A DNA stretch of 25,369 nucleotides from CAYOMP01 sp964405075 (GTDB lineage: Bacteria > Bacillota > Clostridia > Lachnospirales > Lachnospiraceae), in NCBI GenBank assembly GCA_964405075.1, contig CAYOMP010000030.1, positions 1-25,369 on the forward strand, in the 5' to 3' direction. The notes beneath the pieces were generated by a model. That model saw nothing but the letters and a program-made list of their open reading frames with translations, was not told where the DNA came from and did not search any database. Each line of letters begins with the position of its first letter. Position 1 is the stretch's first letter. Below, in pieces: positions 1 through 7,553 of the stretch. The position numbers and the translations under genes are program-made.

Positions 1-1
1 A

Positions 2-49
2 CAAATTATTCAGCATGAAGTAGATCATTGTAATGGAATTGTCATATAG
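2..49 (+). CDS. def: Peptide deformylase, C-terminal fragment (5' end outside window)
   Basis: The window opens inside a reading frame whose last 15 codons read QIIQHEVDHCNGIVI followed by TAG. The HEVDH segment is the HExxH metal-binding signature of peptide deformylase, in which the two histidines bind the catalytic metal and the glutamate is the general base; the following NGI also fits the family. Peptide deformylase removes the formyl group from the N-terminal methionine of new proteins. The protein ends only six residues after the last metal histidine, as in the short deformylase-like proteins of some clostridia, whereas many family members have a longer tail. Only the tail is visible, so paralogue type and start cannot be judged. 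Confidence 0.8.
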   Translation, partial: QIIQHEVDHCNGIVI

Positions 50-107
50 GCAAGGATATTATTTAATGCATAGGTAACTAGATTAGAAAGGTTTTGAAAT
101 GAATATT

Positions 108-155
108 AAAAATACAGTCAAATTTGCTAATTAGCAGATTTTGACTGTATTTTTT
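108..155. terminator. Bidirectional intrinsic terminator between convergent genes
   Basis: An A-tract and ATACAGTCAAA pair with TTTGACTGTAT and a T-tract, with an inner GCTAATTAGC hairpin and one bulged base. Both strands end in a run of T, so it can stop the deformylase transcript (+) and the GyrI-like gene (-), whose stop codon is only about 12 nt away. Confidence 0.85.
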
Positions 156-166
156 ATTGCCACACT

Positions 167-622
167 CTATTTTAGACTAATATAAATGTGTATTTCACAT
201 TCTTCCATGGAACTATCCTGATATTCTTCAAAATCGTACTGATAAGCCCTTGGTAAATCCATTTTCCAAAGCTCCTGCCAGAATTTTGCAACTGCTTTTT
301 GCATATCACCCTTTACGATAAATTTGGCATAGTTTCCGGCTGGAATTGTACGTAATACCATTCCATCTGGAATAGCAGTTCCTTTTGCTACTTCGCAGGC
401 TACACATACTGTATAATCATCTTTTTCGTTTCCGGCATAATCGGTATAGATTCCCATTGATTTATTTGTTACCTTATTTGGAATGCTTTCATAAACCCCT
501 TCTTGATAAAAGCGGTTCCATAGTCCTCCAATTACCATACCCATATCAGGACTATAATTATTAGTTCTCGCTTCAATTCCTGCTACAACCTTTTCTTCAA
601 GTGTGATTAGTTCATAGTTCAT
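167..622 (-). CDS. GyrI-like / AraC effector-binding-domain protein
   Basis: The 151-aa product matches the stand-alone GyrI-like (SOUL/AraC effector-binding) fold in length and pattern: an N-terminal strand (YELITLEEKVVAGIEARTNN), a central block with IYTDYAGNEKDDYTVCVACEV, and the typical VLRTIPAGNYAKFIVKG strand followed by a helix with FWQELW. Family members bind small hydrophobic molecules or drugs, or act as DNA-gyrase inhibitors. No DNA-binding domain is present, so it is not itself a transcription factor. The start is set by GAAGGGAGA about 7 nt upstream. It appears monocistronic, with its own terminator at 108-155. The specific ligand is unknown. A truncated gene with a related domain lies at 22225-22530. 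Confidence 0.8.
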   Translation of the reverse strand: MNYELITLEEKVVAGIEARTNNYSPDMGMVIGGLWNRFYQEGVYESIPNKVTNKSMGIYTDYAGNEKDDYTVCVACEVAKGTAIPDGMVLRTIPAGNYAKFIVKGDMQKAVAKFWQELWKMDLPRAYQYDFEEYQDSSMEECEIHIYISLK

Positions 623-763
623 TTTTATTCTCCCTTCAGATTACAATAATTTTTTATCTCAGCTTTCTCTAATACCTGAGTACCTACTAATTCTAACATT
701 CTAAATATGACAATATGTGGCATGTTTTACAAGTTTTTTTAATCGAAAGGAAAAAATAGGGTG

Positions 764-797
764 ATGACAAATCTAAAAGCAAATATTATAATATAAT
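764..797 (+). promoter_or_regulatory. Sigma-A-type promoter of the polysaccharide operon
   Basis: ATGACA (764-769, five of six matches to TTGACA) is followed after 17 nt by TATAAT (787-792); a second overlapping TATAAT ends at 797. Transcription would start near 799, leaving a leader of about 320 nt before the first gene at 1120. The gap 623-1119 holds no convincing gene, only this promoter, the hairpin at 922-950 and the structured element at 1009-1097. Confidence 0.6.
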
Positions 798-921
798 GGT
801 GACTGAAATTTTGAGATGTATTTGCAAACGTACTGTCTTTTGGTATGGATTAGATTAATAAGGATTTTACGATTGTATTGATAAAAAGATTTACATTAAA
901 AATAGAATACGTTTACGAAGT

Positions 922-950
922 AAGGAGAAGGAAAATACCATTCTCCTTTT
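922..950 (+). terminator. Terminator-like hairpin inside the operon leader (possible attenuator)
   Basis: AAGGAGAA (922-929) pairs with TTCTCCTT (941-948) in an 8-bp stem with an 11-nt loop, followed by only a short T-run. It sits about 125 nt downstream of the predicted start site and about 170 nt before the first gene, so it would terminate only leader RNA unless read through. The loop contains ATACCA, which can pair with TGGTAT at 841-846; this is suggestive only. Confidence 0.4.
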
Positions 951-1008
951 AAAATACATATGAAAATTATATAAGTAAATAATTAATATTATATTCATTT
1001 AATAATTA

Positions 1009-1097
1009 CAGTTGAAACAAATTGTCCGATAGCTTATGGGGAAAGTTACTAAGGTAGTGTGGAGGCTGCCTTCGGAATTCAGGACATTTGTAAACTG
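1009..1097 (+). ncRNA. Candidate structured leader RNA (three-way junction)
   Basis: The segment folds as a closed unit by eye. The outer stem pairs CAGTT (1009-1013) with AACTG (1093-1097), continues with CAAAT and GTCC (1018-1022, 1024-1027) against GGAC and ATTTG (1082-1090), and has one internal loop and one bulged U. Inside are two hairpins: AGCTT/AAGTT around loop AUGGGGA (1031-1047), and AAGGTAG/CTGCCTT around loop UGUGGAGG (1051-1072). The 3' side ends about 7 nt before the ribosome binding site of the first gene, a position suited to translational control. I compared it from memory with c-di-GMP-I, c-di-GMP-II, c-di-AMP, T-box and several other classes and saw no match, so no class is assigned. 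Confidence 0.45.
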
Positions 1098-1119
1098 AAA
1101 AGTGAAGGGAGAAATATAA

Positions 1120-1677
1120 ATGAACTATTTTATTTTGGAGGTTCCAAGGTGGAAGGGGGAAATAATATTTAATTATGAAACAGTATCTTTTATTATGATA
1201 TGGATTGTATTGTTATCTTCAATCATGCTTTGTATCTGGGGATATAAATATTTTAGAAGCATGTGTCTATTGATAATAGGAAGTATGTGTGGTGTGGGTG
1301 GAAATATTATTACAGAAAGAATAACTGATAATCTTGTTTTAAAAATGATTTTTTTTGTAATAATTGTATTCTTCAGCATATACTTTTTTTACTTTCTATC
1401 AACTCTTCTTGGAAAAAAAATTAAATTTCTGGGAAAAGAAAATACTTTTTCAAGATTCAAATATCTGTTTTCACCAATTGTGGGGGGGATTGTTGCAGGT
1501 ATTACCGTATATCAGAAGATTTATCACAACGTCTGGATTGTAATTGGGGCAACATTTATATTGGGTATATGTAGTATTTTAAATGGACGTAAGCGTGTGG
1601 CACAACAAAAACCATTTTATTGCTATGATGACTTATGCAAATTAGAACCGTTGACGGAGGTACATAAAGATGCTTGA
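1120..1677 (+). CDS. Five-span membrane protein, first gene of the polysaccharide operon
   Basis: This 185-aa product has five hydrophobic segments at about 22-42, 46-62, 74-97, 115-131 and 137-155, then a polar tail of about 30 residues (ends PLTEVHKDA). The glycine-rich turns (GSMCGVGGNI, SPIVGGIVAG) recall DUF4203-type membrane proteins, but this is a guess from pattern alone. The start has an AAGGGAG ribosome binding site at about 1105-1111, immediately after the structured leader. Its end overlaps the VTC gene start by 8 nt, which implies translational coupling. I cannot name a function; its place at the head of the operon suggests a membrane partner of the VTC, DUF4956 and CotH proteins. 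Confidence 0.75.
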   Translation: MNYFILEVPRWKGEIIFNYETVSFIMIWIVLLSSIMLCIWGYKYFRSMCLLIIGSMCGVGGNIITERITDNLVLKMIFFVIIVFFSIYFFYFLSTLLGKKIKFLGKENTFSRFKYLFSPIVGGIVAGITVYQKIYHNVWIVIGATFILGICSILNGRKRVAQQKPFYCYDDLCKLEPLTEVHKDA

Positions 1678-2365
1678 TGTAAGCAGAAGAGAATTGAAAT
1701 ACTTGATTTCACCGGCTGAGGTAGTGAAATTGAAGCAAAGTCTTGAAAATGTACTTCGGGGAGATTCACATAATGGAAAGAATGGTTATATGGTGCGTTC
1801 CTTATATTTTGACAGTTTGTCTGACAGAGATTTTGAAGATAAGATAGATGGTTATGATAAACGTCAGAAAATTCGACTTCGAATATATGATTTTCATTCT
1901 GGACAGGCTAAGCTGGAATTGAAGCAGAAAGAAGGAATTTCGCAGCGTAAGCGTTCTTTGCTTTTAAACCGCGAGGAAGCTGAAAGGATGATACATGGAG
2001 ATTATACATTTCTTATGGAGAGAAGTGAGACAATTGCTCATCAGCTATATACTCATATGGTTATGAAATGTTACAGACCAAAATGCATTGTAGAATATGA
2101 CAGAATAGCATATTGTGCTGATACAAATGATATCAGGGTTACGTTTGATATGAACTTAAGGGCTACAGAATCCTCATTCAATATTTTTGAAGAAAATTTG
2201 ATTTTGTATCCTGTTAGCAGTGCATCAGAAGTAACCATGGAGGTTAAATATAACGGGTTTTTGTTTAGCTATATTAAGAGTATTTTGAATCATTCAGATA
2301 AAATGCAGACATCGAATAGTAAATATTGCAGAGCACGCAATATTTCCAAAACAGGGAGGAGATAA
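1670..2365 (+). CDS. VTC-domain (polyphosphate polymerase superfamily) protein
   Basis: The 231-aa protein is essentially one VTC tunnel domain. The family signatures appear in order: RRELKY at the N-terminus, YFDS (about 47-50), KRQKIRLRIY (the basic K/R strand of the tunnel), KLELKQKEG, EYDRIAY, FDMNLRA, EVKYNG, and the closing SKYCRA. In yeast Vtc4 such residues bind ATP and growing polyphosphate. The bacterial stand-alone form is commonly found beside DUF4956 and CotH genes, as here, and its reaction there is not established. It overlaps the upstream gene by 8 nt with GGAGG before the start, and its stop lies just before the next start. No membrane segment or signal is present, so it is probably cytosolic. 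It could make or sense polyphosphate, or use another nucleotide-derived substrate. Confidence 0.88.
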   Translation: MLDVSRRELKYLISPAEVVKLKQSLENVLRGDSHNGKNGYMVRSLYFDSLSDRDFEDKIDGYDKRQKIRLRIYDFHSGQAKLELKQKEGISQRKRSLLLNREEAERMIHGDYTFLMERSETIAHQLYTHMVMKCYRPKCIVEYDRIAYCADTNDIRVTFDMNLRATESSFNIFEENLILYPVSSASEVTMEVKYNGFLFSYIKSILNHSDKMQTSNSKYCRARNISKTGRR

Positions 2366-2367
2366 AT

Positions 2368-3048
2368 ATGAAAGAGGTTTTATACAATAGTTTGATAACA
2401 AGTTCTGGAGCACTTACAATTACGGATGTTATCATCAATTTTGTGGCAGCATGTATAATCAGCATACTAATTTACATATCTTACAGAATATCTCATTCGG
2501 GGGCAGTTTACAGTCAGCGATTTAATGTATCATTGGTTATGCTGGTGCTGGTAACAACATTGGTAATGAATGTAATAGGTAATAATATTGCACTTTCACT
2601 TGGTATGGTGGGAGCACTTTCAATTGTTCGTTTCCGTACAGCAATCAAGGATCCTCGTGATACCGCATATATTTTCTGGGCAATTGCAGTAGGAATATGT
2701 TGTGGAGTATCTGATTATCTGACAGCAGGAATAGGAACCGTAATCATATTTATGTTTCTGGTTTTGTTTGGATTTGTCAGAGATAATGAAAGAATTCTTT
2801 TTGTGTTGAAGCTGGATACAGAAGCCGTAGAAGCAGTGGAGAGTCTGATAACTTCCATGTTTCAGGGTAAGGCTATTCTAAGAGTACAGAATGGTGAAGA
2901 TAACAATACAGAAATTATTTATGAAGTATCAGATATTCTTTTGAAACAAGCAGAAAAAGTATATGGTAATTGTGTAAAACAGATTTTAAGTGTGGAAGGT
3001 GTACATACAGTCAGTCTTGTCAGACAAGATGACGAAATAAACCAGTAG
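2368..3048 (+). CDS. DUF4956 family membrane protein
   Basis: The 226-aa product shows the DUF4956 hallmark block, GALSIVRFRTAIKDPRD followed by TAYIFWAIAVGICCG, between hydrophobic helices. There are about four spans (roughly 18-38, 56-76, 80-95 and 110-145, the last possibly two helices), and then a soluble C-terminal domain of about 80 residues (VLKLDTEAVEAVESLI onward) with an ACT-like strand-helix pattern. I chose the ATG at 2368 because AGGGAGGAG lies just upstream; an in-frame ATG at 2326 would overlap the VTC gene and lacks a site. DUF4956 genes are typical neighbours of VTC and CotH genes. The function is unknown; the conserved arginine-rich membrane block could handle an anionic substrate, but that is speculation. 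Confidence 0.88.
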   Translation: MKEVLYNSLITSSGALTITDVIINFVAACIISILIYISYRISHSGAVYSQRFNVSLVMLVLVTTLVMNVIGNNIALSLGMVGALSIVRFRTAIKDPRDTAYIFWAIAVGICCGVSDYLTAGIGTVIIFMFLVLFGFVRDNERILFVLKLDTEAVEAVESLITSMFQGKAILRVQNGEDNNTEIIYEVSDILLKQAEKVYGNCVKQILSVEGVHTVSLVRQDDEINQ

Positions 3049-3059
3049 GGAGGAAGAAT

Positions 3060-4679
3060 ATGTCACGCAGAAAAGGCATATGGGTGATGCTTGTTTTAGG
3101 ACTTACAGGTATTGTGATACTCTACGGTCTGACAGCATTGCGTATAGGTATGAATCCTTCTGAACGGAAAAATAGAGAAGGCGTATATCAGACCTTGCCG
3201 GCTGACACGCTGCCGGAAGATCCTTTGAAGAATATAGCAAATGATTATATGGTGGATAAGGAGTTTTGCACAAATCTTCCAATAGTAATTCTTTCTGTGG
3301 AAGGGGAGTTTACTCAATATAAAAGTTTTAAGGATGGTATGGAAGTAGTAGATGAAAATGTAGAGCCATATACCAGTGGAACAATAAGTATTCTGGATTC
3401 TGGAAAGGAGTATAACTGCCTGACAGATACGCCAGTGTATACAAGTAATATGAAGATTAAAAAGAGAGGACATACTTCCTTTTCTTATGATAAACCGCAA
3501 TATCTTATGAAAATGATAAAAGAGGATGGTATGAAAAATAAGACAGAGATTCTTGGTATGGGCGAAGGAGATTCATGGATACTCAATGGTAGTATGGCAG
3601 ATAAGAGTATGCTAAGAAATTATCTGTCGTATCGAATTGCATCCGAAATCGGGGGAAGTGCCATGGCACCGGACTGTCGATATTGTGAAGTGGTCATTGA
3701 AAAAAATGGTGGCTATGAATATCAGGGAGTCTATCTTTTGATGGAAACAGTTGATAGGGGAAAAAATCGTGTTAATATTGATTCCTATAAGGAAGGAAAT
3801 GCTTACTCAAGTTACATTGTAAGACGAGACAGATATACGAATTTTGATGTTATGCTGGATACTTTCGGAAGATTGAATGGTTATTCATCAGAATGGATTG
3901 GTGTGAAATATCCTTCACAAACTGATATTAGTGATAATGTTAAACACTACATTGAGCAGGATTTTTCCAGGACGGAACAGATAATTTACTCTACAGATGA
4001 ATCTGTTTTCAAGGCTTATGATAAATATATAGATATTGATTCTTTTGTGGATTATTTCCTGATTAATGAATTTTTTGGCAATTATGATGCGGGAGAGCAT
4101 TCTACATATATGTATAAGAATTCGGGAGAACGTCTCCATATTGGACCAGTATGGGATTTTGATCAGGCAATGAATAATTATTTTCAGGATGAGATGGAGG
4201 CAGAAACACTGGCATTTCAGACAAAGCCTTTATTTGATAGACTTTGTAAAGATAAACGTTTTATCACCTGTTTGAAGGAGCGATATGCCGTTCTTCGTAA
4301 AGGTGTTTTATCAGAAGAACACGTTTTTGATGTGATGGATGAGACAGTGGAATATCTAAGGTCTGCAAGACAAAGGGAATGGTTTCGATGGGAAGCAGAT
4401 TACCTGGATGATTCTTTTAGCAATATTCATAATTATTATTTGATGGATTATGTTCAGGATAATGTTACGGTTAGTCGTTTTAATGACGATTACGACCAAG
4501 AGTTATATACGATACGTACATATCTGCATAAACATGGGAATGTTATACAGACAGAGTTAACTAAACTGTATGACACAGCAGAGTATAATACTTCTTTAAA
4601 GAATGAAAATCAGCTGTTTCTATTAATTATTATGATGTTGTTTTTAGTACCGTCCATTATTATTAATAGAAAAGCATAA
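3060..4679 (+). CDS. CotH kinase-family protein, membrane anchored at both ends
   Basis: The 539-aa protein has an N-terminal span (about 7-27, after MSRRKG), a large polar domain, and a C-terminal span (about 517-535, before NRKA). Positive residues flank both spans on the end sides, so the domain is predicted to lie outside the membrane. CotH (PF08757) motifs are visible: KKRGHTSFSYDKPQY, LNGSMADKSMLRNYLSYRIA, YQGVYLLMETVDRGKNRVNI, and the metal-binding HIGPVWDFDQAMNN near residue 360. CotH proteins are atypical protein kinases known from spore coats. Here the gene follows VTC and DUF4956 genes with a 12-nt gap and a GGGAGGAAG site, and precedes acetylation and cellulose-synthase genes. It may modify a surface protein or the glycan; the substrate and the phosphate donor outside the cell are unknown. 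Confidence 0.88.
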   Translation: MSRRKGIWVMLVLGLTGIVILYGLTALRIGMNPSERKNREGVYQTLPADTLPEDPLKNIANDYMVDKEFCTNLPIVILSVEGEFTQYKSFKDGMEVVDENVEPYTSGTISILDSGKEYNCLTDTPVYTSNMKIKKRGHTSFSYDKPQYLMKMIKEDGMKNKTEILGMGEGDSWILNGSMADKSMLRNYLSYRIASEIGGSAMAPDCRYCEVVIEKNGGYEYQGVYLLMETVDRGKNRVNIDSYKEGNAYSSYIVRRDRYTNFDVMLDTFGRLNGYSSEWIGVKYPSQTDISDNVKHYIEQDFSRTEQIIYSTDESVFKAYDKYIDIDSFVDYFLINEFFGNYDAGEHSTYMYKNSGERLHIGPVWDFDQAMNNYFQDEMEAETLAFQTKPLFDRLCKDKRFITCLKERYAVLRKGVLSEEHVFDVMDETVEYLRSARQREWFRWEADYLDDSFSNIHNYYLMDYVQDNVTVSRFNDDYDQELYTIRTYLHKHGNVIQTELTKLYDTAEYNTSLKNENQLFLLIIMMLFLVPSIIINRKA

Positions 4680-4712
4680 TAGATATGTCAAATGAGGAGA
4701 GGGGTTACTTAA

Positions 4713-4886
4713 ATGATAATTAATCTGTTGCAGATAATTATGCCGGATGCAGTAGGAAAAAGACATTTCTTTCTGGAAACTATGCAGACAGAACCGCTTT
4801 TATGGCTTGTTCGCGGGCTTGGGATAGTAATTACAATAATTATGTTTGTTATGTATCGAAATATGAAGAGAAAGGATGGGGAGTAA
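4713..4886 (+). CDS. 57-aa single-span membrane protein
   Basis: A complete small gene fits exactly between the CotH and MBOAT genes. It starts with MIINLLQIIM, carries an extracytoplasmic stretch, has one hydrophobic helix at about residues 30-48, and ends in the basic MYRNMKRKDGE. GAGGAGAGGGG lies 8 nt upstream of the ATG, and the stop is 3 nt before the MBOAT start, so translation is likely coupled. Spacing, ribosome site and the clean hydrophobic/basic pattern argue that it is a real gene rather than chance. I do not recognise a family. Small one-span proteins often serve as subunits in synthase or acyltransferase complexes (for example DltX beside DltB), which is the most economical reading here. 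Confidence 0.72.
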   Translation: MIINLLQIIMPDAVGKRHFFLETMQTEPLLWLVRGLGIVITIIMFVMYRNMKRKDGE

Positions 4887-4889
4887 AAG

Positions 4890-6311
4890 ATGCTATTTTC
4901 AAGCATTGTATTTTTGTTTTATTTTCTTCCTGTTGTTTTCTTGCTGTATTATGCATTTTCTTTTTCAAGAATGTTGCAAAATATACTACTTTTGGTAGCG
5001 AGTCTTATATTTTATGCTTGGGGTGAACCAGTTTATATATTTCTGATGATTGAGTCTATTCTTTTCAATTCGTGTATGGGATGGCTTGTAGAAAGACTGG
5101 AAGGAAAGAAGAAAAAGGCAGTTCTGGCAATTTCAATTGTTATGAATGTGGCAGTGTTGTTTGTATTTAAATATCTTGGGTTTGTATTAAGTATGCTGGG
5201 AATAACAGATACGCCAGTATCAAAGCTTCCGCTGCCTATTGGAATATCATTTTTTACTTTTCAGGCATTATCCTATGTAGTAGATGTATACTGGGGAAGA
5301 ACAAAGGCAGAAAATGTATTCTATGTGGGATTATATATATCCTTTTTCCCGCAGTTGATTGCAGGACCGATTATTCAGTATAATACGGTGTCAGATCAGA
5401 TTCGTAATCGTAAGGAAAGTCTGGATAAGATTGCAATTGGACTATGTCGATTTACAACCGGTTTAGGTAAAAAGGTATTGCTTAGCAATTGTTTTGCTGC
5501 TATCGCGGATAATGTGTTTCAGTGGTCAGCCATTGGAACGGATAAGGTTACTGTGCCTGCAATGTTGGCATGGCTTGGTAGCATTTCATATACCTTACAG
5601 ATTTATTTTGATTTTTCCGCCTATTCTGATATGGCTATTGGCTTGGCACTTTGTTTTGGATTTAAATTTGGTGAAAATTTTAATTATCCATATATTGCAC
5701 AATCAGTATCCGATTTTTGGAAGAGATGGCATATTTCACTGACTGACTGGTTTAGAGAATATATTTATTTTCCTCTGGGTGGCAGTAGAGTTAACAATCA
5801 GGATTATATGGTGCGAAATATGTTTGTAGTATGGTTATTAACAGGTATTTGGCATGGGGCTAACTGGACATTCATTTTCTGGGGACTTTATTACTTTGTA
5901 TTCCAGTTAGCAGAGCGATTTTTTGAGTACCCTGATAAGATGAAAAGCAGGTTTTTGAAGCATTTTTATACGTTAATGATTGTAAATGCCGGATGGGTTG
6001 TATTCCGTGCAGATGATTTGTATCAGGCAGGAAGGTTTTTCATTAATATGCTTGGGATGAATAGCAATGGATTTTATAGTGATACAGCAGTTATGTTAAT
6101 TCGTGAAAACTGGGTGTTCCTATTGGCAGGTATCATTTTTTCTATGCCAATAGCAAGAAATATGAATGAAATGCTTTATAAGAATCCAAATTCTGTTGCA
6201 AATAAAGTATGTACGGTACTTTATCCCATAGGTATGCTGCTTTTATTGATTGTAAGTGTCAGTTACCTGGCAAGTGGTACCTATAATCCATTTATTTACT
6301 TTAATTTCTAA
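4890..6311 (+). CDS. MBOAT-family O-acyltransferase (AlgI/DltB type)
   Basis: The 473-aa polytopic protein is AlgI-like over its full length, with about ten or more spans. Diagnostic segments are FPQLIAGPIIQY (about 153-164), YFDFSAYSDMAIGLA (239-253), FWKRWHISLTDWFREYIYFP with PLGGSR after it (276-300), and LLTGIWHGANWTF (316-328) with His322 as the expected catalytic histidine. These enzymes take acyl groups, usually acetyl, from a cytosolic donor across the membrane to an exopolysaccharide or teichoic acid. Here it precedes an AlgX/AlgJ-like DHHW protein, the usual extracytoplasmic partner, and a cellulose synthase, so acetylation of the glucan is the likely role. In Clostridioides difficile the cellulose operon ccsZABHI also includes putative acetylation genes. 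Start: ATG 3 nt after the small upstream gene. Confidence 0.93.
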   Translation: MLFSSIVFLFYFLPVVFLLYYAFSFSRMLQNILLLVASLIFYAWGEPVYIFLMIESILFNSCMGWLVERLEGKKKKAVLAISIVMNVAVLFVFKYLGFVLSMLGITDTPVSKLPLPIGISFFTFQALSYVVDVYWGRTKAENVFYVGLYISFFPQLIAGPIIQYNTVSDQIRNRKESLDKIAIGLCRFTTGLGKKVLLSNCFAAIADNVFQWSAIGTDKVTVPAMLAWLGSISYTLQIYFDFSAYSDMAIGLALCFGFKFGENFNYPYIAQSVSDFWKRWHISLTDWFREYIYFPLGGSRVNNQDYMVRNMFVVWLLTGIWHGANWTFIFWGLYYFVFQLAERFFEYPDKMKSRFLKHFYTLMIVNAGWVVFRADDLYQAGRFFINMLGMNSNGFYSDTAVMLIRENWVFLLAGIIFSMPIARNMNEMLYKNPNSVANKVCTVLYPIGMLLLLIVSVSYLASGTYNPFIYFNF

Positions 6312-6331
6312 CTGATGGAAGGAAGAAGAGT

Positions 6332-7552
6332 ATGTCAGAGTATATATTAAAAAAGCGTATATTTGCCATAGTATTCATAATTGCTGTATTTGGATTTGCA
6401 GGGGTCAATCTTTATCATAATTATGAGCCGGTTGGAGTTGCCTGTGGAAAAGTATTTCAAGATGGAACTGTTACACAGCAGGAAATAGCAGAATTGGAAG
6501 GAGCTATTACGGAGAACTTCTGGGGTAGGATGAATTTTGTGGAAACTTATGCTTATATTCAGACCTTATTAGATAAAAGAGAATGCAATAATTTTTCTTA
6601 TATCAAAGATGAACAGGGATTTTTACATTATGCTTCCTTTTTCCGTGAAGAGGAATATGATTTATTTGAATATGCCATGAGAGTAAAACGAATTCAGGAT
6701 TATACGAAAGATGCTGGAACAAAGGTACTTTTTGTTGTGCCACCAGGCAAATATAGTAGGGAATATTCACAATTTCGTACTGGAATGCCTGTAAATGATC
6801 CGAATTGGATAGTGGACGAGATAATGTTTTATTTGAATAGATTGGGAGTTGAGACTTTGGATCTTCGGGAAAATTTGCCAAATGAAGAGCTTTCTTATGA
6901 GGAAACATTTTTTAAATCTGATCACCACTGGACAGTTCCGGCTGCATTTGAAGCAAGCTGTGCAATTGTTGATAAGATAGAAGAAAGCTTTGGTGAGGAC
7001 CTTGATCCGGATAAATATTATACGGATATATCCAATTATGATATCGTAACCTATCAATCAGGTATGCTTGGTTCTATGGGGCGTAGGACAGGGGCTAATT
7101 TCTGTGGGATAGAAGATTTTACGGCATTGTGGCCCCGATTTGAAGGAGAATTTACAAGAGAGTGTATGACAGAAGGTGGACATACAAATAAAAAATCAGG
7201 AAGTTTTCAGGAAACACTGATGGAGACGTCTGTGTTGACAGAAAGAACTGATATTTATTCTGATTCACAGTATTCCCTCTATTTAAATGGGTTGAGAGTT
7301 TATGAGAAGATTATAAATGAAGAAAATCCAGATGGAACGAAGATATTTATGATCAGAGATTCTTATTTTTCGCCGGTTATTGCGTTTCTTATGCCTATGT
7401 GTGGTGAAATTGATGCTATCTGGTCATTGGAAGATACAGAAGAACTTGATATTGAAAGTTATATTAAGAGTAATCAATTTGACTATATCATAGTAGAAGT
7501 TTACCCATATAACTTGAATGAAGAAGCTTTTGAATATTTCGAGGAGGAGTAA
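6332..7552 (+). CDS. DHHW-family (AlgX/AlgJ-like) SGNH-type acetyltransferase/esterase
   Basis: This 406-aa protein has an N-terminal anchor (about 10-28) and an extracytoplasmic domain. The motif SDHHW (196-200) provides the Asp-His pair of the SGNH-like active site, and FMIRDSYFSP near residue 344 provides the probable nucleophilic serine, in the family arrangement seen in AlgX, AlgJ and bacterial DHHW proteins. Such proteins accept acetyl groups delivered by an MBOAT partner and transfer them to the polymer outside the cell. The gene follows the MBOAT gene after 20 nt with a GGAAGGAAG site and just precedes the cellulose synthase start, so the three are probably translated together. The transferred group being acetyl is inferred from relatives. 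Confidence 0.87.
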   Translation: MSEYILKKRIFAIVFIIAVFGFAGVNLYHNYEPVGVACGKVFQDGTVTQQEIAELEGAITENFWGRMNFVETYAYIQTLLDKRECNNFSYIKDEQGFLHYASFFREEEYDLFEYAMRVKRIQDYTKDAGTKVLFVVPPGKYSREYSQFRTGMPVNDPNWIVDEIMFYLNRLGVETLDLRENLPNEELSYEETFFKSDHHWTVPAAFEASCAIVDKIEESFGEDLDPDKYYTDISNYDIVTYQSGMLGSMGRRTGANFCGIEDFTALWPRFEGEFTRECMTEGGHTNKKSGSFQETLMETSVLTERTDIYSDSQYSLYLNGLRVYEKIINEENPDGTKIFMIRDSYFSPVIAFLMPMCGEIDAIWSLEDTEELDIESYIKSNQFDYIIVEVYPYNLNEEAFEYFEEE

Positions 7553-7553
7553 G

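Noticed and set aside
816..881. A 21-codon frame in the operon leader that could be a leader peptide
   Set aside because: No ribosome binding site precedes its ATG and the composition looks like chance AT-rich sequence.
1009..1097. c-di-GMP riboswitch (class I or II) before the cellulose operon
   Set aside because: The position is attractive, but the conserved cores of either class as I know them are not present; kept as an unassigned structured RNA.
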